Shown here piece after piece: positions 1-9,044 of a DNA stretch of 64,000 nt. Under the pieces are notes generated by a model. That model was not told the DNA's origin and searched no databases. It saw nothing but the letters and a program-made list of their open reading frames with translations. The stretch covers positions 1,426,001 through 1,490,000 of the forward strand of contig NZ_JAPENX010000001.1 of the NCBI RefSeq assembly GCF_026341815.1, written 5' to 3'. A program made the translations under genes and the position numbers. Positions within the stretch are counted from its first letter, which is position 1. Each line of letters opens with the position of its first letter. The DNA is from Streptomyces sp. NBC_00572. Lineage in GTDB: Bacteria > Actinomycetota > Actinomycetes > Streptomycetales > Streptomycetaceae.

Positions 1-112
1 AGATCTCGTAACCGACCGGAAGGGTGTCGAGCACCTGGCGCATCCGCGCGTCGAAGCGTTCGACGACGTCCTCCTCGTTGAAGCAGGGGACGACGACGGA
101 AAGCCTGGTCAT
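1..112 (-). CDS. GT2 glycosyltransferase, N-terminal fragment cut by window edge
   Basis: The frame reads leftwards from an ATG at 112 and leaves the window, so only the first 37 residues are visible. They begin MTRLSVVVPCFNEEDVVERF, which is the first beta-strand and nucleotide-binding entry of a GT-A fold family 2 glycosyltransferase. The C-F-N-E-E form is typical of the dolichol-/undecaprenyl-phosphate sugar transferase (DPM1/GtrB-like) branch. Those enzymes load a sugar onto a lipid phosphate at the inner membrane face. It is divergent from the membrane-protein gene at 346 and is probably part of the same cell-surface glycopolymer locus. The acceptor and sugar cannot be judged from this fragment. 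Confidence 0.75.
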   Translation of the reverse strand, partial: MTRLSVVVPCFNEEDVVERFDARMRQVLDTLPVGYEI

Positions 113-345
113 GAACGGTCACTCCAGAGGGATGGGCAAGAGTACGTCCTGAGGGACCACCACCGAACTCTCCTTCGAGCAGCGCGGCCAGGGTACGAAG
201 TGGCGGTGACCGTCCGACGTCGTCCGGGTGGCCGCGCCCGGTCGGCATGTCGTCCATGCGGCAAAGCATGTGGGGAAGATATTGATATACGCGGCATTTC
301 TTGTCTTTTGTCACCCGTAGAGCCCCGCAGCTGGAGCGATGACCC

Positions 346-1998
346 GTGAGTAGAACGACCCTGACGGAGCGCGGTGACGCACGGATGACGGACGAGGGCG
401 GACAGGACATCGACATGGCGGGCGGACTCCGGCAGGCACTCCCCTGGGTCGCGTTCGTCATCGCCGCGGGAGCCGGGGCGCTGCTCTCGGTCGGCGCGTT
501 CCTCGGCGTGTACGTACGCCCCACGTCGGACGACTGGTGCGCCCTCTGGAAGGCCCGGGACATGGGCGTCCTCGGCATCACCTCGGACTTCTACAACACC
601 CAGAACGGGCGCGTCACCAACGCCTTCCTGACCGGCCTGCTCTACTCCGACGACATGCGGGGGCCGAAGCTGCTGCCCGCGTTCCTGGTGCTCGCGCTCG
701 GCGCGGGGCTGTTCCTCCTCGCCCGCGCCACGCTGCGCGCGCTCCGCCTGCCGTTCCCCGCGACGGCGGCCGCGGCGGCGGTCCTGGTCCTCGAAGCGCT
801 GCTGTTCTTCGCGGGAACCCGCTCGTACCAGCTGCTGCTCTGGGCTCCCGCCACCATCTCCCACACCCTCCCGAGCATCCTCGGCGTCTGGGCGGTCCTC
901 TCCGGCGTGTGGGCGGCCCGCAGCCGTCGGCGCTGGGCGCGGAGCGCCGCCGTCGGCACCGCGGCGCTGCTCGGCACGGCGGCCGGCATGCTCAGCGAAC
1001 CCTTCGTCGCGATGTCAGGGCTGATGGCCGCGGCGGCGGGCCTGCTCTGCCTGCCCCGGCTCGGCCGGACGCGCGACCGCTTCGCGTCGACCTGGTGCGC
1101 GGCCTGGTGCCTGGGCCTCCTCGTCGGCCTGGTGCTGCTCACCACGTCGCCCGGCGCCCGCTGGCGGCGCGCCCAGCAGCCGAAGGAGCCGCTGACCCTG
1201 TCGGGGCTCGGGGAGACGGTCCGCGACTGGTCCCGGATCTGGGAGACGATCGGCGGGCAGTGGGCGTACGCGGGCGCCCTCGCCGCTGGTGTGCTCCTCG
1301 GACTGGCGGTGGCCCTCTCCGAGCGCCGCCGCCCGGACGGGGAGGACACGCGGACCGACCGCGGACCGGGAGGAACGTTTCGGGTCGCCGTCGTACTGCT
1401 GCCCCTGCCCCTGATCGCGCTCGGCAGCCTCGTGGCCGCGTACGGGCTGCGCAGCGGATACGGGGCGGGCGGCTGGACCTACGCGCGCACGTGGACCAGC
1501 TTTCTCGTGCCCTTCCTGCTGGCGCTCTGCGGCTACGGGGCGTGGCTCGGCCACCGACTCGGACGCGGGATCGACGGCACCCGCGGACTCGCGGACAGGG
1601 GAGGGCCCGACGACACGCGCGGGCAGGAAAGCGGTCGCCGACCCGAGGGCACCGACGGACCCGGAGTCGGGCCCGGATCCCCGTCGGCGCCCTCCGGCGT
1701 CCGTGCCGCCCGCCTCGCGCTCCTCGTCGTCACCGGTGCCGTCGCCGTGGCGAGCACGGCGGCCCTGGTGCCCGCGGTACGGACGCTGACGACGCAGACG
1801 GTGGCGCGCAGCCTGGCCTGGGACCGGGAGGACGCCCGGATCCGCGCCGAGGTGGCGGCCGGCCGGCGGGAGGTCACGTACCGCCCCCTGCACATCGGCG
1901 GCCTCGCCGAACCCTTCTTCACCACGGTGTACGAGAAGGACTGGGCCGCCCGGTGTACGGCCGAGTACTACGGCGTGGAGCGGATCAACCGGCCCTGA
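346..1998 (+). CDS. Polytopic membrane protein, DUF6056-like
   Basis: This 550-residue protein has many hydrophobic segments (about ten), from VAFVIAAGAGALLSVGAFLG near residue 35 to ALLVVTGAVAVASTAAL near residue 465. A soluble linker rich in Gly, Asp and Arg (about residues 405-450) interrupts them. After the first membrane segment comes VRPTSDDWCALWKARDMG, then a loop with NTQNGRVTNAF. That arrangement resembles DUF6056 membrane proteins and GT-C-like enzymes, where an acidic residue in the first external loop matters. The start is a GTG with GGAG about ten bases upstream; an in-frame ATG at 385 is an alternative. It lies 96 bp before a GT2-TagF gene on the same strand. A role in lipid-linked sugar transfer or glycopolymer export is inferred from context only. 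Confidence 0.7.
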   Translation: MSRTTLTERGDARMTDEGGQDIDMAGGLRQALPWVAFVIAAGAGALLSVGAFLGVYVRPTSDDWCALWKARDMGVLGITSDFYNTQNGRVTNAFLTGLLYSDDMRGPKLLPAFLVLALGAGLFLLARATLRALRLPFPATAAAAAVLVLEALLFFAGTRSYQLLLWAPATISHTLPSILGVWAVLSGVWAARSRRRWARSAAVGTAALLGTAAGMLSEPFVAMSGLMAAAAGLLCLPRLGRTRDRFASTWCAAWCLGLLVGLVLLTTSPGARWRRAQQPKEPLTLSGLGETVRDWSRIWETIGGQWAYAGALAAGVLLGLAVALSERRRPDGEDTRTDRGPGGTFRVAVVLLPLPLIALGSLVAAYGLRSGYGAGGWTYARTWTSFLVPFLLALCGYGAWLGHRLGRGIDGTRGLADRGGPDDTRGQESGRRPEGTDGPGVGPGSPSAPSGVRAARLALLVVTGAVAVASTAALVPAVRTLTTQTVARSLAWDREDARIRAEVAAGRREVTYRPLHIGGLAEPFFTTVYEKDWAARCTAEYYGVERINRP

Positions 1999-2094
1999 CC
2001 GAACACCCCTGCGGCGGGTGACATTGCGTAACGGATGGTGAACACCAGGTAGTTTGAGGAGGAGTGGACGAACGACAAGTGAATCGAGGTGCAC

Positions 2095-4959
2095 GTGCCT
2101 GACGTCTCCGTGGTCGTCATCGCCTACAACGACGCAGAGCGTCTGCCGACGGCCGTCCGGTCGGTGCTGGAGCAGACCCTGCACGGCGTCGAAGTCGTCA
2201 TCGTCGACGACTGCAGCAAGGACGACACCTTCACGGTCGCCCAGGCTCTCGCCGCCGAGAACCCGGACCGGGTCCGGGCGTACCAGCTGCCGGCGAACAG
2301 CGGTGGCTGCGGCGCGCCTCGCAACCACGGCATCCAGCGCGCCACCGGCACGTACGTCATGTTCCTCGACAGCGACGACGTGCTGGAGCGCAACGCCTGC
2401 CGCAACATGCTCGACGCCGCCGAGAGCACCGGCTCCGACCTGGTCTCCGGCCTGTGCGTCCGCGTCCACCTCGACAGCCGCCACAAGAAGACCACCGAGT
2501 GGTATCCCTGGCTCTACTCGCGGACCCGGACGATCGAGTCGATCACCGAGCTCTCCGACCTGCTGGTCTTCGACACCCTGTCGACGAACAAGTGCTACCG
2601 GCGCGCGTTCCTCCTCGAACAGGGCTTGGAGTTCCCGGTCGGCATCCATTACGAGGACCTGCTCTTCTCGGCCCAGGCCTATGTCGCCGCGAGCCGGATC
2701 ACGCTCATCCCGAACCACGTCTACTACTGGAACGTGCAGGAGAGCGCCTCCGCCAAGTCGATCAGCAACAGGCGTCACGAGATCGCCAACTTCGTGCACC
2801 GTATGGAGATCCACCGCCGGGTGGACGCCCTGCTGGAGAGCAGGGGCTACGACGAGCTGAAGTACCGCAAGGACATCAAGTTCCTCAAGCACGACCTCGT
2901 CCTCCACCTGCGCGACCTGCCGCTGCTCGGCGACGACTACCGGCGCGAGTTCGCCGAGGTGGCCAACGGCTACCTCGCCGAGATCGACCCGAAGGCGTAC
3001 GAGGAAGTGCAGCGCATGCACGCCATCTGCGCCTATCTGCTGAGCAAGGAGGACTGGCCCAACCTCCTCCCGGCCACCGACGCGCTCACCAACCCCGGCC
3101 GGCTCACCACCCCGCTCGCCGAGCGGGACGGCCAGGTCTACTGGTGCGCCGAGCACCTGGACACCGAGCAGGGCCGCCAGATCCTGGACGTCACCTCCTC
3201 CCGCTACGACACCAGGCCGCTGACCTCGCTCGCCCTGGGCAACCGGCTGACCTCGTACGCCAGTCGTGACGGAGTCGTCAGCCTCGCCGGACGCGTCGTC
3301 AACCCGCTGGGCCGGATCGGCCCGGACGCGGAGCTCGGCGCGGTCCTGGAGTTCTCGGCCCGCCGCAGCGTCGGCGGGAAGACCGCCCGCATCCCGGTCA
3401 CCACGATCCGGCACGCCGACTCCTGGATCGAGTGGGAGGGCGAGGCGGACATCGCCCGCACGGTCCGCCCCCTCGGCATCATCGACGCGGTCTGGGACGT
3501 CCGGCTGATCCTCACCGTGGACGGCCAGGACCTCCGGACCCGGGTGTCCGTCGGCGGCGCCCCCGTCGACGAGGCCGACAGCCTGCGGATCCGCCCCCGG
3601 CTGACCCAGCTGGTGTCCGACCGCTTCGTGCCCGAGGTCACCAGGAAGGGCAATCTGTCCTACGTCCTGGCCGCCGAGGGCAGGGCCGCCGTGCACACCA
3701 CGGCGATGATCGAGGGCGCCATGCACGGGCGCACCGCCGAGCTGGCGAAGACGAGCCTGCGCCGCCTGCTCAGGGCGAAGAAGGATCTGAACTCGGGCGA
3801 GACCAAGCTGCGCGTCTACCACGAGTTCTACAGCAGGCTCCCGATCCGCAAGGGCCTCGTGGTCTTCGAGAGTCACCTCGGCAAGCAGTACAGCGACAGC
3901 CCCCGGGCCGTCTACGAGGAGATGCGCCGCCAGGGCGTCCCCTGCACGGCCGTCTGGTCGTACGCGGGCGCGCGACCGACCGGCTTCCCCGAGGACGTCA
4001 CCCTGGTGAAGCGCTGGAGCTGGCAGTACCTGCGGGCGCTGGCCCAGGCCGAGTTCTGGATCGACAACCAGGGCTTCCCGCTGCGCCTCACCAAGCGCCC
4101 GGGGACCACGTACATCCAGACCTGGCACGGCACGGCCCTCAAGCGGATGGGCTTCGACGAGCCCCACACCAAGTCGCGCGGCCTCGCCTCCCAGGCCTCC
4201 TTCCAGAAGGCCCTGGACCGCTTCGACCACTTCCTGATCCGCGGCGAGCACGACCGGCGCACCCTCGCCAAGGCCTTCCGGCTCCGCGACGAAGTGCTGC
4301 TGCCCTACGGCTACCCGCGCAACGACAGCCTCGTCGAGGCGCGCCGTGAGGAGACCGGGACGGGCCACCGGGACCGCGGACCGCTCGCGGCCGAACTGGG
4401 CGTCGACCCGGAGAAGAAGATCCTGCTGTACGCGCCGACCTTCCGCGCCGCGCCCGGCGGCAAGGTGCGCGCCTTCCGGTGCCCCTTCGACATCGAGGAG
4501 TTCGCCGACCGCTTCGGCGACACCCACACGCTGCTGATCAGGACGCACTACCTGAACAGCGTGACGCTGCCGCCGTCGGTCCGCGGACGCGTCGTCGACG
4601 TCTCCCGCCTCCACGACGTCACCCCGCTGCTCGCCCTCGCGGACGGGCTGATCACCGACTACTCGTCCGTGATGTTCGACTACGGGCTGCTCGACCGTCC
4701 GATGATCTTCTTCGCGTACGACTACGACGAGTACGCCAAGGAGAACCGGGGCACCTACTTCGACCTGAAGGAACACGCCCCCGGTCCCGTCGTGGAGACG
4801 GAGGACGAACTCTTCGGGGTCGTCGCCAACCTGCGGGACGAGGCCGACAGCAAGTACGCGGCGGCCCGGCAGCGGTTCAACGCCGACTTCAGCGAGTACG
4901 ACCGGGGCGACGCGGCCCGCCGGATCGTCGACACGTTCTTCACCAGGAGCGGGAAGTGA
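2095..4959 (+). CDS. Bifunctional GT2 glycosyltransferase / TagF-type polyol-phosphate transferase
   Basis: Predicted to build a wall glycopolymer by combining sugar transfer with polyol-phosphate transfer. The GTG at 2095 (protein MPDVSVVVIAYNDAERLP) is preferred over the GTG at 2089 because GAGG then sits 5 bases upstream; this gives 954 residues. The N-terminal 300 residues are a GT2 domain with VVIVDDCSKDD and the DxD-like FLDSDDVL. A beta-rich linker with VWDVRL spans roughly 385-525. The C-terminal CDP-glycerol glycerophosphotransferase (TagF) domain begins near 587. It shows QTWHGTALKRMG near 677, YPRND near 740, ILYAPTFR, the second His in LIRTHY, and LITDYSSVMFDYG near 850. Its stop overlaps the next gene's start (GTGA), so the two are translationally coupled. 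Polymer composition is unknown. Confidence 0.88.
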   Translation: MPDVSVVVIAYNDAERLPTAVRSVLEQTLHGVEVVIVDDCSKDDTFTVAQALAAENPDRVRAYQLPANSGGCGAPRNHGIQRATGTYVMFLDSDDVLERNACRNMLDAAESTGSDLVSGLCVRVHLDSRHKKTTEWYPWLYSRTRTIESITELSDLLVFDTLSTNKCYRRAFLLEQGLEFPVGIHYEDLLFSAQAYVAASRITLIPNHVYYWNVQESASAKSISNRRHEIANFVHRMEIHRRVDALLESRGYDELKYRKDIKFLKHDLVLHLRDLPLLGDDYRREFAEVANGYLAEIDPKAYEEVQRMHAICAYLLSKEDWPNLLPATDALTNPGRLTTPLAERDGQVYWCAEHLDTEQGRQILDVTSSRYDTRPLTSLALGNRLTSYASRDGVVSLAGRVVNPLGRIGPDAELGAVLEFSARRSVGGKTARIPVTTIRHADSWIEWEGEADIARTVRPLGIIDAVWDVRLILTVDGQDLRTRVSVGGAPVDEADSLRIRPRLTQLVSDRFVPEVTRKGNLSYVLAAEGRAAVHTTAMIEGAMHGRTAELAKTSLRRLLRAKKDLNSGETKLRVYHEFYSRLPIRKGLVVFESHLGKQYSDSPRAVYEEMRRQGVPCTAVWSYAGARPTGFPEDVTLVKRWSWQYLRALAQAEFWIDNQGFPLRLTKRPGTTYIQTWHGTALKRMGFDEPHTKSRGLASQASFQKALDRFDHFLIRGEHDRRTLAKAFRLRDEVLLPYGYPRNDSLVEARREETGTGHRDRGPLAAELGVDPEKKILLYAPTFRAAPGGKVRAFRCPFDIEEFADRFGDTHTLLIRTHYLNSVTLPPSVRGRVVDVSRLHDVTPLLALADGLITDYSSVMFDYGLLDRPMIFFAYDYDEYAKENRGTYFDLKEHAPGPVVETEDELFGVVANLRDEADSKYAAARQRFNADFSEYDRGDAARRIVDTFFTRSGK

Positions 4960-6128
4960 CCAACCAGACCACCGCGTCCGGCGGCCGTGACATCTTCATC
5001 GTCGCCAACAGCGTGGACGAGATGGGCGGTGTGACGACCTGGACGCACCAGATGGCCGGGGCGTTCACCGACCGGGGCCACCGGGTGCACGTCATCGGGA
5101 TCCGCCCGGCCCCCGCCGGACGCGGGCACGAGTTCCCCGACCCGCTGCCGTACGCCACCACCACGCTGTACGACGCGCATCCGCCGCAGGTCCGCTCCCT
5201 GCGTGGCCTCAAGGGCAGGCTGAACGCCGTCGAGCGCCGGCGTCACGCCGTCCGCGCCGCCGGGATGCGGGAGCGGGCCGACCGGATGACGGCCCTGTTC
5301 GCTGCCGCCCGGCCCGGCGCCGTCGTGATCGTGACGCAGGTGTGGGCGATGGAATGGGTGGCCCTCTCCGACACCAAGGGGCTCGTCGTCATCGGCATGA
5401 GCCACGAGTCGTACGCCGCGAGCGCGGCCGCCTCCCGGCTCGCCCGGGTGAAGCGGTACTACCGGGACGTCGACCGGCTGCTCGTCCTCACCCCCGGCGA
5501 CGCGGACCGGTGGATCCGGGCCGGCATGGACAACGTCGGCCACATGCCCAACGCGCTGCCCTTCATGCCCGCCGCCCCCGTGGCGCGCACCGAGAAGGCC
5601 GTTGTCTCCGTCGGCCGTCTCTCGCACGAGAAGGGCGTGGACATACTGCTCGACAGCTGGGCGGAGATCGCGCCCCGCCATCGCGACTGGAAGCTGCGGA
5701 TCTACGGCACCGGGGACGAGGAGCCGTCGCTGCGGGCGCGCACGACCGAGCTCGGCCTCGACGGCTCGGTCGAGTGGATGGGCCGTACGAACGACGTCCT
5801 CGGGGCGCTCTCCGATGCCTCCGTCTTCGCCCAGGCCTCGCGCGCCGAGGGCTTTCCGATCACCCTGCTGGAGGCGATGGCGGCCGGGGTGCCCTGTGCC
5901 GCGTTCGACTGCGCGCCGGGCGTGCGCGAGATCATCCGGGACGGCGAGGACGGCCTGCTGGCCCGGCTGGGCAACACCGTGGAGCTCGGCGGCCGCATCA
6001 GCACGCTGATCGCCGACAAGGAGCAGCGGGACCGGATGGGTGACGCGGCCTTCGAGAACGTGAAGCGGTACTCCGCCGACCGGATCACCGACCGCTGGGA
6101 GGCGCTCTTCGCCTTCCTGGAGCGCTGA
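4956..6128 (+). CDS. GT4 family glycosyltransferase
   Basis: A 390-residue GT-B enzyme, coupled to the upstream GT2-TagF gene by a four-base GTGA overlap, so the two are made together. The N-terminal Rossmann domain opens with DIFIVANSVDEMGGVTTW, where the Gly-Gly-Val motif is typical of GT4 enzymes. The C-terminal donor domain starts at VVSVGRLSHEKGVDILLDSW and contains the E-x7-E signature EGFPITLLE followed by MAAGVPCAAFD. GT4 enzymes retain stereochemistry and use nucleotide-activated sugars. Here it probably adds a sugar to the polymer or linkage unit made by its partner. A strong stem-loop follows it. The sugar and acceptor are not deducible. Confidence 0.88.
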   Translation: MTNQTTASGGRDIFIVANSVDEMGGVTTWTHQMAGAFTDRGHRVHVIGIRPAPAGRGHEFPDPLPYATTTLYDAHPPQVRSLRGLKGRLNAVERRRHAVRAAGMRERADRMTALFAAARPGAVVIVTQVWAMEWVALSDTKGLVVIGMSHESYAASAAASRLARVKRYYRDVDRLLVLTPGDADRWIRAGMDNVGHMPNALPFMPAAPVARTEKAVVSVGRLSHEKGVDILLDSWAEIAPRHRDWKLRIYGTGDEEPSLRARTTELGLDGSVEWMGRTNDVLGALSDASVFAQASRAEGFPITLLEAMAAGVPCAAFDCAPGVREIIRDGEDGLLARLGNTVELGGRISTLIADKEQRDRMGDAAFENVKRYSADRITDRWEALFAFLER

Positions 6129-6157
6129 GCGGCGCGACCTGTCGGATGGATGGGCAA

Positions 6158-6196
6158 GGGGAAGGGCCGGGGAGTCGATCTCCCCGGCCCTTCCCC
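6158..6196. terminator. Bidirectional stem-loop terminator
   Basis: A perfect 16-bp inverted repeat (arms 6158-6173 and 6181-6196, 7-base loop) sits between the convergent GT4 gene and galE. The stem is G/C-rich with no long T-run, as is common for actinobacterial terminators. Confidence 0.85.
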
Positions 6197-6217
6197 GTTG
6201 TCGTGCCGCTGCTGCGG

Positions 6218-7204
6218 TCAGACCGTCGCGCCGCGGCGCGCGACCCAGCCGGCCCAAGCCGAGGAGATCATGTCGCGCACGTCGTGACGGGCCTTCCAGC
6301 CCAGCTCCGACGCGATGTGGTCGGCGGCGGCGACGACCCGGGCGGGGTCGCCGGGGCGGCGCGGGGTGACCAGGGGCTCGGTGGTGTGGTCGGTGATCTC
6401 GTTGATCAGCTCGACCATCTCGGTGACGGAGACGCCCTCGCCACGGCCGATGTTGACCGTCAGGTCGCGCGGCTCGCCCGCCTCGGCCCACTCCGTGAGC
6501 TTGCGCGCGGCCACGAGGTGCGCGTCGGCCAGGTCCTCGACGTGGATGTAGTCACGGATGCAGGTGCCGTCGGGGGTGGCGTAGTCGTCGCCGAAGATCC
6601 GCGGGGCCTCCCCCGCGTCCAGGCGCTCGAAGACCATCGGAACCAGGTTGAAGACACCGGTGTCGGCGAGCTCGGGGGCCGCGGCGCCGGCCACGTTGAA
6701 GTAGCGCAGGCAGGCCGTGGAGATGCCGTGGGCCGCGCCCGCGGCGCGCACCAGCCACTCACCGGCCAGCTTGGTCTCGCCGTACGGGCTCAGCGGCAGG
6801 CAGGGGGTCTCCTCGGTGACGAGGTCGACGTCCGGCATGCCGTAGACGGAGGCGGAGGAGGAGAAGAGGAAGGTGCGCACGCCGGCGGCGGCCACGGCCT
6901 CCAGGAGGACGGTGGTGCCGAAGACGTTCTCGCGGTAGTAGTGCAGCGGCTGCTCGACGGACTGCCCGACCTGCTTCTTCCCGGCGAGGTGGACGACGCC
7001 CGTCACACCGTGCTCGGCGATCGTCCGGTCCAGGACCTCACGGTCGAGCGTGGAGCCGACCACCAGGGGGACGCCCTCCGGCACCCGCTCCTCGTATCCC
7101 GTGGACAGGTCGTCGAGGACGACGACCCGCTCGCCGGCCTGCGTCATGGCACGGACGACATGAGAGCCGATGTATCCGGCGCCACCGGTGATCAGATAAG
7201 TCAT
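6218..7204 (-). CDS. galE: UDP-glucose 4-epimerase
   Basis: Interconverts UDP-glucose and UDP-galactose (or the N-acetyl forms), supplying donor sugars. The 328-residue protein is full length for GalE. It starts MTYLITGGAGYIGSHV, the NAD-binding GxxGxxG motif of extended short-chain dehydrogenases. It carries the catalytic Ser in FSSSASVYG and the YxxxK pair in SPYGETKLAGE. It also has the epimerase blocks TCIRDYIHVEDLADAH and NIGRGEGVSV. The start lies 15 bases after the stop of the upstream GT2 gene, with AAGGGG as ribosome-binding site, so the two form an operon. Context suggests galactose or a related sugar in the polymer. Another sugar-nucleotide epimerase of the same family is possible. 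Confidence 0.92.
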   Translation of the reverse strand: MTYLITGGAGYIGSHVVRAMTQAGERVVVLDDLSTGYEERVPEGVPLVVGSTLDREVLDRTIAEHGVTGVVHLAGKKQVGQSVEQPLHYYRENVFGTTVLLEAVAAAGVRTFLFSSSASVYGMPDVDLVTEETPCLPLSPYGETKLAGEWLVRAAGAAHGISTACLRYFNVAGAAAPELADTGVFNLVPMVFERLDAGEAPRIFGDDYATPDGTCIRDYIHVEDLADAHLVAARKLTEWAEAGEPRDLTVNIGRGEGVSVTEMVELINEITDHTTEPLVTPRRPGDPARVVAAADHIASELGWKARHDVRDMISSAWAGWVARRGATV

Positions 7205-7219
7205 TGCCCCAAACCCCTT

Positions 7220-8869
7220 TCAATGAGAGCTGCGGGAGATCCTGCGGAGTTTTGCCCCGATCGCCCGGAGCCCGTCACGGACACCCGGTGCGAGCCGCAG
7301 CGCCAGCGAACCGTTCGCCGTCGTGTACTGCCGCACCAGCAGTACACCGTACCGGCTGCTCGGCACGAGCGACCGACGCTGCCGGTCCTCCGGCAATCGG
7401 AGCGCCGTCGTGAAGGCCCCGCCGTCCGCGCACGTCACCGTCACCCGGATGTCCCAGAGCTGGACTCCCCGGTTCCCCCGGCGGCGGCCCTCGCGGGCCA
7501 TCGCGGTGAGTCCCGCGGGGACGCGGCCGGACCAGCCGGCGGCCCCCTCGACCAGCTCGGCCGACTCGGTACGGGCGGGCGTGTCGGCACCCCGGGGCAG
7601 GAAGTCGATCCGCGCGGTACGGGGAACGGCGGCGCCCAGCCGTCCGTACAGGTCACGGACCGTGAACCGCAGTTGGCCGCCGACACCGGCACCCGCGCCG
7701 CCGGTCGCTCCGGCGCGCAGGTCCCCGTCGACGAGCAGCGGAAGACCCTCGACAGGCAGGGCCTCCAGACCGTCCAGCTCCACGGGGAGGTCCTCGGACC
7801 ATACGGCGACGCCGCCGCTCCGGGCATGGGGCGGGAGCAGCCGGGCCGGGTCGGCGGTGAGCCGGGAGAGCCGCTCCAGGTCCCGGGGCTCCTCGGCGGT
7901 CAGGACGAACCGGGCGGCCCAGCGGGCGGGCGCGACCGCGGCGGCGATCTCGGCCTCCCCGAAGGTCCCGAGGTACTCCCGGGCGAGCGTCCACCACGCG
8001 GTGCGGTACTCGGCCTCGCGCAGCCGCAGGTCACGGGCGTACAGGCGCAGGTCGTGTTCGAGGAACTTGGTGCGGCAGGCGGTGGCGAGTTCCTTGCGGC
8101 CGGCGGCCTCGAAGGTCTCCACGGCGGTGCGGTGGGCGGCGATCCGCGACTGCCAGTTGGCGATGCCCTCCCGGTCGAGGGAGATCGACAGCCGGGCGGT
8201 GGCCCGGCGGACGTGCCAGATGTAGACGGTGTCGGGGACGACCGCGACGCGCGGTGCGGCGGCCAGGACGCGGGCGGTGAAGAGGAAGTCCTCGTAGACG
8301 CAGCGACCCTCGGGGAAGCGGATGCCGTGCTCGGCGAGGAAGGCCCGGTCATAGACCTTGTTGACGCAGAGGGTGTCGTGCACGAGCGGCACGAGTTCTT
8401 CCGTGGTCTCCAGGACGGCGGGCTCGCGGTAGAGCGCGGGCTGCCAGCGCACGTCACGTCCCTCGGGCAGCTCGCGCCGTACGCAGGCGCCGACCGCGAC
8501 GGGGGTTCCGTGACGCTCGGCCGCCGCGACGAGGGTCGCGGCCGCGCCCTCGGGCAGGACGTCGTCGCTGTCGAGGAATATCACGTGGGGGGCGGTGACG
8601 GCCCGGAAGCCGTCGTTGCGGGGGGTGCCGCAGCCGCCGCTGTTCACGCTGCGGTGGACGACGCGCAACCGGGGGTGCAGTGCGGCCAGTTCGTCCAGGA
8701 CCCGGGCCGTGCCGTCGCTCGATCCGTCGTCGACGGCCACGACCTCGGCGACCACCGGGCCCTGTTCGAGCACGGACCGGATCGCGTCGCCTACCAGCGC
8801 CTCGTCATTGTGTGCGATTACCACAACGCCGAGCTTTCCTGCCACCTCAGTGGACGTGATGCTGCTCAC
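7220..8869 (-). CDS. GT2 glycosyltransferase with C-terminal beta-rich region
   Basis: A 549-residue protein from the GTG at 8869; the GTG at 8845 is also possible, and neither has a clear ribosome-binding site. The N-terminal GT2 domain shows GVVVIAHNDE, AVDDGSSDGT and the DxD-like IFLDSDDVL. It closely resembles the GT2 half of the gene at 2095: both have NSGGCGxPRN and the same layout through the helical segment. It lacks the TagF domain. After about residue 370 it has beta-rich sequence with QLWDIRV near 469 and a closing TTANGSLALRL. That pattern is shared with the GT4 protein at 17435. It is co-transcribed with galE. The likely job is transfer of a hexose onto a wall polymer; the substrate is inferred only. 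Confidence 0.82.
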   Translation of the reverse strand: MSSITSTEVAGKLGVVVIAHNDEALVGDAIRSVLEQGPVVAEVVAVDDGSSDGTARVLDELAALHPRLRVVHRSVNSGGCGTPRNDGFRAVTAPHVIFLDSDDVLPEGAAATLVAAAERHGTPVAVGACVRRELPEGRDVRWQPALYREPAVLETTEELVPLVHDTLCVNKVYDRAFLAEHGIRFPEGRCVYEDFLFTARVLAAAPRVAVVPDTVYIWHVRRATARLSISLDREGIANWQSRIAAHRTAVETFEAAGRKELATACRTKFLEHDLRLYARDLRLREAEYRTAWWTLAREYLGTFGEAEIAAAVAPARWAARFVLTAEEPRDLERLSRLTADPARLLPPHARSGGVAVWSEDLPVELDGLEALPVEGLPLLVDGDLRAGATGGAGAGVGGQLRFTVRDLYGRLGAAVPRTARIDFLPRGADTPARTESAELVEGAAGWSGRVPAGLTAMAREGRRRGNRGVQLWDIRVTVTCADGGAFTTALRLPEDRQRRSLVPSSRYGVLLVRQYTTANGSLALRLAPGVRDGLRAIGAKLRRISRSSH

Positions 8870-8897
8870 TTCGAGGATGCTACGGGTCCCCGGACAC

Positions 8898-8953
8898 CCG
8901 AATGGCCTCCGCGCCACCCGTCCAGCATGACGGGTGAGACGAAGGCCATTCGG
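8898..8953 (-). terminator. Two-tier stem-loop after obg
   Basis: An 11-bp outer stem (8898-8908 with 8943-8953) encloses an 8-bp inner stem (8915-8922 with 8929-8936). It lies between the obg stop and the GT2 start, both on the minus strand. A run of six A on the plus strand (T in the transcript) lies near 8960, upstream of the stem rather than after it. It may terminate obg or mark the leader of the GT2 gene. Confidence 0.5.
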
Positions 8954-9044
8954 TTGACGAAAAAAGCGGAACGAGCGGGCGACGCGGGGCCGCCCACTCA
9001 CCCGGCCCCTGCGAAAACGGACCGCCGCAGCCGCCCAGGCACCC

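Noticed and set aside
1015..4776. Very long minus-strand open frame (over 1200 codons) across the first two glycopolymer genes
   Set aside because: Its composition is Val/Gly/Arg/Asp-rich without domain motifs, as expected for the antisense of high-GC coding sequence. The plus strand has clear GT2 and TagF motifs.
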